From Solea solea (Eukaryota > Chordata > Actinopteri > Pleuronectiformes > Soleidae): a DNA stretch of 64,000 nucleotides. Each line of letters begins with the position of its first letter. The first letter of the stretch is position 1. The position numbers and the translations under genes are program-made. Positions 1-11,639 of this stretch are shown here, one piece after another. A model generated the notes under the pieces. That model saw nothing but the letters and a program-made list of their open reading frames with translations, made no database searches and was not told the origin of the DNA. The stretch is from contig NW_026704019.1 of assembly GCF_958295425.1 (NCBI RefSeq), positions 476,001-540,000 on the forward strand, read 5' to 3'.

Positions 1-2928
1 CATTCGAAAATTGAAAAAAATCAGAAAACAGCCGTGTACTTGCTGAATGTGCACAAAAACAGACACAAATAGAAAAACACATCCAAACAGTGAAATCATT
101 GCAAAATCAAACACTGAAGGCATATAACTATATCTTATAAGATGTTAACTTTATTTGTGAGGTTTATGTTATGGGACAGTAGAAAATTGAAAAAAATCAG
201 AAAACAGCCGTACACTTGCTGAATGTGCACAAAACAGACACAAATAGACAAACACACCCAAACAGTGAAATCATTGCAAAATCAAACACTGAGGTTACAG
301 AAGTATATCTTTTAAGATAATAACTTTATTTGTGAGGTTTATGTTATGGGACAGTAGGAAATTGAAAAAAATCAGAAAACAGCCGTATACTTGCTGAATG
401 TCCACAAACACAGACACACATAGAAAAACACATCCAAACAGTGAAATCATTGCAAAATCAAACACTGAAGGCATATAACTATATCTTATAAGATTTTAAC
501 TTTATTTGTGAGGTTTATGTTATGGGACAGTAGAAAATTGAAAAAAATCAGAAAACAGCCGTATACTTGCTGAATGTGCAGAAACACAGACACAAATAGA
601 AAAACACATCCAAACAGTGAAATCATTGCAAAATCAAACACTGAAGGCATATAACTATATCTTATAAGATTTTAACTTTATTTGTGAGGTTTATGTTATG
701 GGACAGTAGAAAATTGAAAAAAATCAGAAAACAGCCGTATACTTGCTGAATGCGCATAAAAACACAAATAGAAAAACACATCCAAACAGTGAAATCATTG
801 CAAAATCAAACACTGAGGGTACAGAAATATATCTTATAAGATGTTAACTTTATTTGTGAGGTATACGTTATGGGACAGTAGAAAATTGAAAAAAATCAGA
901 AAACAGCCGTATACTTGCTGAATGTGCACAAAAACAGACACAAATAGAAAAACACATCCAAACAGTGAAATCATTGCAAAATAAAACACTGAAGGCATAT
1001 AACTATATCTTATAAGATTTTAACTTTATTTGTGAGGTTTCTGTTATGGGACAGTAGAAAATTGAAAAAAATCAGAAAACAGCCGTATACTTGCTGAATG
1101 CGCACAAAAACAGACACAAATAGAAAAACACATCCAAACAGTGAAATCATTGCAAAATCAAACACTGAGGGTACAGAAGTATATCTTATAAGATGTTAAC
1201 TTTATTTGTGAGGTTTATGTTATGGGACAGTAGAAAATTGAAAAAAATCAGAAAACAGCCGTATACTTGCTGAATGTGCACAAAAACAGACACAAATAGA
1301 TAAACACATCCAAACAGTGAAATCATTGCAAAATCAAACACTGAAGGCATATAACTATATCTTATAAGATGTTAGCCTTATCTCAGCTGAATGCGCACAC
1401 AAACAGACACCAATAGAAAAACACATCCAAACAGTGAAATCTTTGCAAAATCAAACACTGAGGGTACAGAACTAAATCTTTTAAGATGTTAACTTTATTT
1501 GTGAGGTTTATGTTATGGGACAGTAGAAAATTGAAAAAAATCAGAAAACAGCCGTATACTTGCTGAATGTGCACAAAAACAGACACAAATAGAAAAACAC
1601 ATCCAAACAGTGAAATCATTGCAAAATCAAACACTGAAGGCATATAACTATATCTTATAAGATTTTAACTTTATTTGTGAGGTTTATGTTATGGGACAGT
1701 AGAAAATTGAAAAAAATCAGAAAACAGCCGTATACTTGCTGAATGCGCACAAAAACAGACACAAATAGAAAAACACATCCAAACAGTGAAATCATTGCAA
1801 AATCAAACACTGAAGGCATATAACTATATCTTATAAGATAGGAACTTTATTTGTGAGGTTTATGTTATGGGACAGTAGAAAATTGAAAAAATTCAGAAAA
1901 CAGCCGTATACTTGCTGAATGTGCACAAACACAGACACACATAGAAAAACACATCCAAACAGTGAAATCATTGCAAAATCAAACACTGAAGGCATATAAC
2001 TATATCTTATAAGATTTTAACTTTATTTGTGAGGTTTATGTTATGGGACAGTAGAAAATTGAAAAAAATCAGAAAACAGCCGTATACTTGCTGAATGTGC
2101 ACAACAAAAGACACAAATAGAAAAACACATCCAAACAGTGAAATCATTGCAAAATCAAACACTGAGGTTACAGAAGTATATCTTATAAGATGTTAACTTT
2201 ATTTGTGAGGTTTATGTTATGGGACATTCGAAAATTGAAAAAAATCAGAAAACAGCCGTATACTTGCTGAATGTGCACAAAAACAGACACAAATAGAAAA
2301 ACACATCCAAACAGTGAAATCATTGCAAAATCAAACACTGAAGGCATATAACTATATCTTATAAGATTTTAACTTTATTTGTGAGGTTTATGTTATGGGA
2401 CAGTAGAAAATTGAAAAAAATCAGAAAACAGCCGTATACTTGCTGAATGTGCACAAAAACAGACACAAATAGAAAAACACATCCAAACAGTGAAATCATT
2501 GCAAAATCAAACACTGAAGGCATATAACTATATCTTATAAGATGTTAACTTTATTTGTGAGGTTTATGTTATGGGACAGTAGAAAATTGAAAAAAATCAG
2601 AAAACAGCCGTATACTTGCTGAATGTGCACAAAAACAGACACAAATAGAAAAACACATCCAAACAGTGAAATCATTGCAAAATCAAACACTGAAGGCATA
2701 TAACTATATCTTATAAGATTTTAACTTTATTTGTGAGGTTTATGTTATGGGACAGTAGAAAATTGAAAAAAATCAGAAAACAGCCGTATACTTGCTGAAT
2801 ATGCACAACAAAAGACACAAATAGAAAAACACATCCAAACAGTGAAATCATTGCAAAATCAAACACTGAAGGCATATAACTATATCTTATAAGATGTTAA
2901 CTTTATTTGTGAGGTTTATGTTATGGGA
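1..2928. repeat. SatA higher-order repeat, copy 1 (17 monomers, 2928 bp)
   Basis: Sequence starting at 1 recurs at 2929 with the same ordered private variants: CATTCG at the start with GCCGTGTAC, then GTACAC, GGAAATTG, TCCACAAACAC, GTGCAGAAACAC, GCGCATAAAAACAC, GGTATACG, GGTTTCTG and GATAGGAAC. It holds 14 monomers of 176 bp plus units of 175, 172 and 117 bp, which sum to 2928. The 117-bp unit has a 59-bp deletion with junction at 1374/1375 that joins satA to the divergent CCTTATCTCAGCTG type. That junction is a strong marker of this HOR. Confidence 0.93.
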
Positions 2929-5900
2929 CATTCGAAAATTGAAAAAAATCAGAAAACAGCCGTGTACTTGCTGAATGTGCACAAAAACAGACACAAATAG
3001 AAAAACACATCCAAACAGTGAAATCATTGCAAAATCAAACACTGAAGGCATATAACTATATCTTATAAGATGTTAACTTTATTTGTGAGGTTTATGTTAT
3101 GGGACAGTAGAAAATTGAAAAAAATCAGAAAACAGCCGTACACTTGCTGAATGTGCACAAAACAGACACAAATAGACAAACACACCCAAACAGTGAAATC
3201 ATTGCAAAATCAAACACTGAGGTTACAGAAGTATATCTTTTAAGATAATAACTTTATTTGTGAGGTTTATGTTATGGGACAGTAGGAAATTGAAAAAAAT
3301 CAGAAAACAGCCGTATACTTGCTGAATGTCCACAAACACAGACACACATAGAAAAACACATCCAAACAGTGAAATCATTGCAAAATCAAACACTGAAGGC
3401 ATATAACTATATCTTATAAGATTTTAACTTTATTTGTGAGGTTTATGTTATGGGACAGTAGAAAATTGAAAAAAATCAGAAAACAGCCGTATACTTGCTG
3501 AATGTGCAGAAACACAGACACAAATAGAAAAACACATCCAAACAGTGAAATCATTGCAAAATCAAACACTGAAGGCATATAACTATATCTTATAAGATTT
3601 TAACTTTATTTGTGAGGTTTATGTTATGGGACAGTAGAAAATTGAAAAAAATCAGAAAACAGCCGTATACTTGCTGAATGCGCATAAAAACACAAATAGA
3701 AAAACACATCCAAACAGTGAAATCATTGCAAAATCAAACACTGAGGGTACAGAAATATATCTTATAAGATGTTAACTTTATTTGTGAGGTATACGTTATG
3801 GGACAGTAGAAAATTGAAAAAAATCAGAAAACAGCCGTATACTTGCTGAATGTGCACAAAAACAGACACAAATAGAAAAACACATCCAAACAGTGAAATC
3901 ATTGCAAAATAAAACACTGAAGGCATATAACTATATCTTATAAGATTTTAACTTTATTTGTGAGGTTTCTGTTATGGGACAGTAGAAAATTGAAAAAAAT
4001 CAGAAAACAGCCGTATACTTGCTGAATGCGCACAAAAACAGACACAAATAGAAAAACACATCCAAACAGTGAAATCATTGCAAAATCAAACACTGAGGGT
4101 ACAGAAGTATATCTTATAAGATGTTAACTTTATTTGTGAGGTTTATGTTATGGGACAGTAGAAAATTGAAAAAAATCAGAAAACAGCCGTATACTTGCTG
4201 AATGTGCACAAAAACAGACACAAATAGATAAACACATCCAAACAGTGAAATCATTGCAAAATCAAACACTGAAGGCATATAACTATATCTTATAAGATGT
4301 TAGCCTTATCTCAGCTGAATGCGCACACAAACAGACACCAATAGAAAAACACATCCAAACAGTGAAATCTTTGCAAAATCAAACACTGAGGGTACAGAAC
4401 TAAATCTTTTAAGATGTTAACTTTATTTGTGAGGTTTATGTTATGGGACAGTAGAAAATTGAAAAAAATCAGAAAACAGCCGTATACTTGCTGAATGTGC
4501 ACAAAAACAGACACAAATAGAAAAACACATCCAAACAGTGAAATCATTGCAAAATCAAACACTGAAGGCATATAACTATATCTTATAAGATGTTAACTTT
4601 ATTTGTGAGGTTTATGTTATGGGACAGTAGAAAATTGAAAAAAATCAGAAAACAGCCGTATACTTGCTGAATGTGCACAAAAACAGACACAAATAGAAAA
4701 ACACATCCAAACAGTGAAATCATTGCAAAATCAAACACTGAAGGCATATAACTATATCTTATAAGATTTTAACTTTATTTGTGAGGTTTATGTTATGGGA
4801 CAGTAGAAAATTGAAAAAAATCAGAAAACAGCCGTATACTTGCTGAATGCGCACAAAAACAGACACAAATAGAAAAACACATCCAAACAGTGAAATCATT
4901 GCAAAATCAAACACTGAAGGCATATAACTATATCTTATAAGATAGGAACTTTATTTGTGAGGTTTATGTTATGGGACAGTAGAAAATTGAAAAAATTCAG
5001 AAAACAGCCGTATACTTGCTGAATGTGCACAAACACAGACACACATAGAAAAACACATCCAAACAGTGAAATCATTGCAAAATCAAACACTGAAGGCATA
5101 TAACTATATCTTATAAGATTTTAACTTTATTTGTGAGGTTTATGTTATGGGACAGTAGAAAATTGAAAAAAATCAGAAAACAGCCGTATACTTGCTGAAT
5201 GTGCACAACAAAAGACACAAATAGAAAAACACATCCAAACAGTGAAATCATTGCAAAATCAAACACTGAGGTTACAGAAGTATATCTTATAAGATGTTAA
5301 CTTTATTTGTGAGGTTTATGTTATGGGACATTCGAAAATTGAAAAAAATCAGAAAACAGCCGTATACTTGCTGAATGTGCACAAAAACAGACACAAATAG
5401 AAAAACACATCCAAACAGTGAAATCATTGCAAAATCAAACACTGAAGGCATATAACTATATCTTATAAGATTTTAACTTTATTTGTGAGGTTTATGTTAT
5501 GGGACAGTAGAAAATTGAAAAAAATCAGAAAACAGCCGTATACTTGCTGAATGTGCACAAAAACAGACACAAATAGAAAAACACATCCAAACAGTGAAAT
5601 CATTGCAAAATCAAACACTGAAGGCATATAACTATATCTTATAAGATGTTAACTTTATTTGTGAGGTTTATGTTATGGGACAGTAGAAAATTGAAAAAAA
5701 TCAGAAAACAGCCGTATACTTGCTGAATGTGCACAAAAACAGACACAAATAGAAAAACACATCCAAACAGTGAAATCATTGCAAAATCAAACACTGAAGG
5801 CATATAACTATATCTTATAAGATTTTAACTTTATTTGTGAGGTTTATGTTATGGGACAGTAGAAAATTGAAAAAAATCAGAAAACAGCCGTATACTTGCT

Positions 5901-6032
5901 GAATATGCACAACAAAAGACACAAATAGAAAAACACATCCAAACAGTGAAATCATTGCAAAATCAAACACTGAAGGCATATAACTATATCTTATAAGATG
6001 TTAACTTTATTTGTGAGGTTTATGTTATGGGA
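2929..6032. repeat. SatA higher-order repeat, copy 2 (18 monomers, 3104 bp)
   Basis: Same ordered variants as copy 1 with one extra 176-bp monomer inserted after the short-monomer region, near 4590-4765. The 59-bp deletion junction is at 4302/4303, exactly 2928 bp from that of copy 1. Elsewhere the two copies read as nearly identical, so homogenisation is recent. Confidence 0.92.
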
Positions 6033-6911
6033 CATTCGAAAATTGAAAAAAATCAGAAAACAGCCGTGTACTTGCTGAATGTGCACAAAAACAGACACAA
6101 ATAGAAAAACACATCCAAACAGTGAAATCATTGCAAAATCAAACACTGAAGGCATATAACTATATCTTATAAGATGTTAACTTTATTTGTGAGGTTTATG
6201 TTATGGGACAGTAGAAAATTGAAAAAAATCAGAAAACAGCCGTACACTTGCTGAATGTGCACAAAACAGACACAAATAGACAAACACACCCAAACAGTGA
6301 AATCATTGCAAAATCAAACACTGAGGTTACAGAAGTATATCTTTTAAGATAATAACTTTATTTGTGAGGTTTATGTTATGGGACAGTAGGAAATTGAAAA
6401 AAATCAGAAAACAGCCGTATACTTGCTGAATGTCCACAAACACAGACACACATAGAAAAACACATCCAAACAGTGAAATCATTGCAAAATCAAACACTGA
6501 AGGCATATAACTATATCTTATAAGATTTTAACTTTATTTGTGAGGTTTATGTTATGGGACAGTAGAAAATTGAAAAAAATCAGAAAACAGCCGTATACTT
6601 GCTGAATGTGCAGAAACACAGACACAAATAGAAAAACACATCCAAACAGTGAAATCATTGCAAAATCAAACACTGAAGGCATATAACTATATCTTATAAG
6701 ATTTTAACTTTATTTGTGAGGTTTATGTTATGGGACAGTAGAAAATTGAAAAAAATCAGAAAACAGCCGTATACTTGCTGAATATGCACAACAAAAGACA
6801 CAAATAGAAAAACACATCCAAACAGTGAAATCATTGCAAAATCAAACACTGAAGGCATATAACTATATCTTATAAGATGTTAACTTTATTTGTGAGGTTT
6901 ATGTTATGGGA
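6033..6911. repeat. SatA higher-order repeat, copy 3 (5 monomers, 879 bp)
   Basis: Begins like the other copies (CATTCG with GCCGTGTAC). It keeps the first four monomers, then jumps directly to the last monomer of the HOR, marked by GAATATGCACAAC. The internal monomers, including the 117-bp one, are missing. The change is in whole monomers, as expected from unequal exchange in register. Confidence 0.92.
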
Positions 6912-8959
6912 CATTCGAAAATTGAAAAAAATCAGAAAACAGCCGTGTACTTGCTGAATGTGCACAAAAACAGACACAAATAGAAAAACACATCCAAACA
7001 GTGAAATCATTGCAAAATCAAACACTGAAGGCATATAACTATATCTTATAAGATGTTAACTTTATTTGTGAGGTTTATGTTATGGGACAGTAGAAAATTG
7101 AAAAAAATCAGAAAACAGCCGTACACTTGCTGAATGTGCACAAAACAGACACAAATAGACAAACACACCCAAACAGTGAAATCATTGCAAAATCAAACAC
7201 TGAGGTTACAGAAGTATATCTTTTAAGATAATAACTTTATTTGTGAGGTTTATGTTATGGGACAGTAGGAAATTGAAAAAAATCAGAAAACAGCCGTATA
7301 CTTGCTGAATGTCCACAAACACAGACACACATAGAAAAACACATCCAAACAGTGAAATCATTGCAAAATCAAACACTGAAGGCATATAACTATATCTTAT
7401 AAGATTTTAACTTTATTTGTGAGGTTTATGTTATGGGACAGTAGAAAATTGAAAAAAATCAGAAAACAGCCGTATACTTGCTGAATGTGCAGAAACACAG
7501 ACACAAATAGAAAAACACATCCAAACAGTGAAATCATTGCAAAATCAAACACTGAAGGCATATAACTATATCTTATAAGATTTTAACTTTATTTGTGAGG
7601 TTTATGTTATGGGACAGTAGAAAATTGAAAAAAATCAGAAAACAGCCGTATACTTGCTGAATGCGCATAAAAACACAAATAGAAAAACACATCCAAACAG
7701 TGAAATCATTGCAAAATCAAACACTGAGGGTACAGAAATATATCTTATAAGATGTTAACTTTATTTGTGAGGTATACGTTATGGGACAGTAGAAAATTGA
7801 AAAAAATCAGAAAACAGCCGTATACTTGCTGAATGTGCACAAAAACAGACACAAATAGAAAAACACATCCAAACAGTGAAATCATTGCAAAATAAAACAC
7901 TGAAGGCATATAACTATATCTTATAAGATTTTAACTTTATTTGTGAGGTTTCTGTTATGGGACAGTAGAAAATTGAAAAAAATCAGAAAACAGCCGTATA
8001 CTTGCTGAATGCGCACAAAAACAGACACAAATAGAAAAACACATCCAAACAGTGAAATCATTGCAAAATCAAACACTGAGGGTACAGAAGTATATCTTAT
8101 AAGATGTTAACTTTATTTGTGAGGTTTATGTTATGGGACAGTAGAAAATTGAAAAAAATCAGAAAACAGCCGTATACTTGCTGAATGTGCACAAAAACAG
8201 ACACAAATAGATAAACACATCCAAACAGTGAAATCATTGCAAAATCAAACACTGAAGGCATATAACTATATCTTATAAGATGTTAGCCTTATCTCAGCTG
8301 AATGCGCACACAAACAGACACCAATAGAAAAACACATCCAAACAGTGAAATCTTTGCAAAATCAAACACTGAGGGTACAGAACTAAATCTTTTAAGATGT
8401 TAACTTTATTTGTGAGGTTTATGTTATGGGACAGTAGAAAATTGAAAAAAATCAGAAAACAGCCGTATACTTGCTGAATGTGCACAAAAACAGACACAAA
8501 TAGAAAAACACATCCAAACAGTGAAATCATTGCAAAATCAAACACTGAAGGCATATAACTATATCTTATAAGATGTTAACTTTATTTGTGAGGTTTATGT
8601 TATGGGACAGTAGAAAATTGAAAAAAATCAGAAAACAGCCGTATACTTGCTGAATGTGCACAAAAACAGACACAAATAGAAAAACACATCCAAACAGTGA
8701 AATCATTGCAAAATCAAACACTGAAGGCATATAACTATATCTTATAAGATTTTAACTTTATTTGTGAGGTTTATGTTATGGGACAGTAGAAAATTGAAAA
8801 AAATCAGAAAACAGCCGTATACTTGCTGAATATGCACAACAAAAGACACAAATAGAAAAACACATCCAAACAGTGAAATCATTGCAAAATCAAACACTGA
8901 AGGCATATAACTATATCTTATAAGATGTTAACTTTATTTGTGAGGTTTATGTTATGGGA
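6912..8959. repeat. SatA higher-order repeat, copy 4 (12 monomers, 2048 bp)
   Basis: Starts at the CATTCG/GCCGTGTAC marker and carries the short-monomer junction at 8285/8286. It then reaches the terminal GAATATGCACAAC monomer early. It is 1056 bp (six 176-bp monomers) shorter than copy 2. Confidence 0.92.
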
Positions 8960-10157
8960 CATTCGAAAATTGAAAAAAATCAGAAAACAGCCGTGTACTT
9001 GCTGAATGTGCACAAAAACAGACACAAATAGAAAAACACATCCAAACAGTGAAATCATTGCAAAATCAAACACTGAAGGCATATAACTATATCTTATAAG
9101 ATGTTAACTTTATTTGTGAGGTTTATGTTATGGGACAGTAGAAAATTGAAAAAAATCAGAAAACAGCCGTACACTTGCTGAATGTGCACAAAACAGACAC
9201 AAATAGACAAACACACCCAAACAGTGAAATCATTGCAAAATCAAACACTGAGGTTACAGAAGTATATCTTTTAAGATAATAACTTTATTTGTGAGGTTTA
9301 TGTTATGGGACAGTAGGAAATTGAAAAAAATCAGAAAACAGCCGTATACTTGCTGAATGTCCACAAACACAGACACACATAGAAAAACACATCCAAACAG
9401 TGAAATCATTGCAAAATCAAACACTGAAGGCATATAACTATATCTTATAAGATTTTAACTTTATTTGTGAGGTTTATGTTATGGGACAGTAGAAAATTGA
9501 AAAAAATCAGAAAACAGCCGTATACTTGCTGAATGTGCAGAAACACAGACACAAATAGAAAAACACATCCAAACAGTGAAATCATTGCAAAATCAAACAC
9601 TGAAGGCATATAACTATATCTTATAAGATTTTAACTTTATTTGTGAGGTTTATGTTATGGGACAGTAGAAAATTGAAAAAAATCAGAAAACAGCCGTATA
9701 CTTGCTGAATGCGCATAAAAACACAAATAGAAAAACACATCCAAACAGTGAAATCATTGCAAAATCAAACACTGAGGGTACAGAAATATATCTTATAAGA
9801 TGTTAACTTTATTTGTGAGGTATACGTTATGGGACAGTAGAAAATTGAAAAAAATCAGAAAACAGCCGTATACTTGCTGAATGTGCACAAAAACAGACAC
9901 AAATAGAAAAACACATCCAAACAGTGAAATCATTGCAAAATAAAACACTGAAGGCATATAACTATATCTTATAAGATTTTAACTTTATTTGTGAGGTTTC
10001 TGTTATGGGACAGTAGAAAATTGAAAAAAATCAGAAAACAGCCGTATACTTGCTGAATGTGCACAAAAACAGACACAAATAGAAAAACACATCCAAACAG
10101 TGAAATCATTGCAAAATCAAACACTGAAGGCATATAACTATATCTTATAAGATGTTA
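8960..10157. repeat. SatA higher-order repeat, copy 5 (partial, array edge)
   Basis: Starts at the same marker and follows the HOR order through the GGTATACG and GGTTTCTG monomers. It skips one monomer and ends at the 59-bp deletion junction (10157/10158). Beyond that point all monomers are of the divergent type, so this is the last HOR copy before the array edge. Confidence 0.9.
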
Positions 10158-11013
10158 GCCTTATCTCAGCTGAATGCGCACACAAACAGACACCAATAGA
10201 AAAACACATCCAAACAGTGAAATCTTTGCAAAATCAAACACTGAGGGTACAGAACTAAATCTTTTAAGATGTTAACTTCATTTGTGAGGTTTATGTTATG
10301 GGACAGCAGAAAAATGAAAAAAATCCGGAAACAGCCTTATCTCAGCTGAATGTGCACACAAACAGACACCAATAGAAAAACACATCCCAACAGTGAAATC
10401 ATTGCAAAATCAAACACTGAGGGTACAGAACTAAATCTTTTAAGATTTTAACTTCATTTGTGAGGTTTATGTTATGGGAAAGTAGAAAAATGAAAAAAAT
10501 CCGGAAACAGCCTTATCTCAGCTGAATGCGCACACAAACAGACACCAATAGAAAAACACATCCAAACTGTGAAATCATTGCAAAATCAAACACTGAGGAT
10601 ACAGAACTAAATCTTTTAAGATTTTAACTTCATTTGTGAGGTTTATGTTATGGGAAAGTAGAAAAATGAAAAAAATCCGGAAACAGCCTTATCTCAGCTG
10701 AATGCGCACACAAACAGACACCAACAGAAAAACACATCCCAACAGTGAAATCATTGCAAAATCAAACACTGAGGGTACAGAACTAAATCTTTTAAGATGC
10801 TAACTTCATTTGTGAGGTTTATGTTATGGGAAAGTAGAAAAATGAAAAAAATCCGAAAACAGCCGTATCCCTGCTGAATGCGCACAAAAACAGACACAAA
10901 TAGAAAAACACATCCAAACAGTGAAATCATTATAAATTCAAACACTGAGGGTACATCAATATACCTTATAAGATGTTAACTTCATATTATAGAACAGTAG
11001 AAAAAAGATTAAA
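10158..11013. repeat. Divergent satA monomers at the left edge of block 1
   Basis: About five monomers with a distinct variant set: CCTTATCTCAGCTGAATG, ACACAAACAGACACCAATAG, ACAGAACTAAATCTTTTAAG, AACTTCATTTG and AAATCCGGAAAC. They are still alignable to satA. The last one decays (TATAAATTC, TTCATATTATAG) and runs into satB after AGATTAAAA at about 11013. Divergent flanking monomers are the usual edge of an array that is homogenised internally. Confidence 0.9.
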
Positions 11014-11639
11014 ATACCCTCGATCAGCCTTAGTCCCTGATACACATACGGAAAAATCAGACTCCTGGCTTAATGCCTTTAGGAATTATTACAAAAAACA
11101 CACCCTTTGACCTTTCCAAAGGTTGCACAGGTCTGAAACTCTGCACCCGGGATAAGACTAAATCCCTGATACACATACGGAAAAATCAGACTCCTGGCTC
11201 AATGCCTTTAGGAATTATTACAAAAAACACACCCGAACGGCTGACCATTGACCTTTCCGAAAGTTGCACAGGTCTGAAACTCTGCACCGGGGATAAGACT
11301 AAATCCTGATACACGTACGGAAAAATCAGACTCCTGGCTCAATGCCTTTAGGAATTATTACAAAAAACACACCCGAACGGCTGACCATTGACCTTTCCGA
11401 AGGTTGCACAGGTCTGAAACTCTGCACCCGGGATAAGCCTAAATCCCTGATACACATACGGAAAAATTTGACTCCTGGCTCAATGCCTTTAGGAATTATT
11501 TCAAAAAACACACCCGAACGGCTGACCATTGACCTTTTCGAAGGTTGCACAAGCCTGAAACTATGGACCCGGGATAAGCCTAAATCCCTGATACACATAC
11601 GGAAAAATCAGACTCCTGGCTCAATGGAGAATTATTACA
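11014..11639. repeat. SatB satellite (141-bp monomer), block 1, left of the LINE
   Basis: About 4.4 monomers of a 141-bp tandem repeat unrelated to satA. Hallmarks are CCTGATACACATACGG, GACTCCTGGCTCAATGCC, GGAATTATTACAAAAAAC, CACCCGAACGGCTGACC and GACCTTTCCGAAGGTTGCAC. The first monomer lacks 12 bp (the CGAACGGCTGAC region near 11102). Because 141 is a multiple of three and most monomers lack stops, a reading frame stays open across units; I regard this as a property of the repeat, not evidence of a gene. Confidence 0.94.
11621..11639. repeat. Target-site duplication, 5' copy, LINE copy 1
   Basis: TCAATG-GA-GAATTATTACA precedes the LINE body. The matching 3' copy (14912-14935) reads TCAATG-CCTTTAT-GAATTATTACA. 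Both are satB sequence, so the insertion duplicated roughly 20 bp of satB and the 5' copy later lost 5 bp or was altered at integration. Equivalent 5' copies lie at 11702 + 20000 in block 2 (31702-31720) and at 41228-41246 in block 3. Confidence 0.7.

Larger units (their letters stand above)
1..11013. repeat. SatA satellite array 1 (about 176-bp monomer)
   Basis: Tandem array of an A+T-rich monomer, about 63 copies. Successive starts of the motif GAAAATTG fall at 6, 182, 357, 533, 709, 881, 1057 and 1233, giving 176 bp with occasional 172 and 175 bp units. Each monomer carries spaced A-tracts after GAAAATTG, the palindromes TGTGCACA (GCGCAC in a variant), CTTATAAG and GTTAAC, and one of three alternative segments just before CTTATAAG (GAAGGCATATAACTAT, GAGGGTACAGAAGTAT or GAGGTTACAGAAGTAT). 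The length is near one nucleosome repeat and similar to many vertebrate centromeric satellites; a centromeric role is inference. I saw no CENP-B-box-like motif. The array runs off the left edge of the window. Confidence 0.97.

Noticed and set aside
1383..1643. 86-residue hydrophobic minus-strand ORF, repeated at 4311 and 8294, and 64-residue versions at 10751, 29074, 30480, 30832 and 40358
   Set aside because: These are antisense readings of satA monomers. They appear wherever variants remove a stop, have no start context or family match, and their hydrophobicity follows from the A-rich plus strand.
1..11013. CRISPR array
   Set aside because: The repeats are head-to-tail with no unique spacers, the unit is about 176 bp and the context is eukaryotic.
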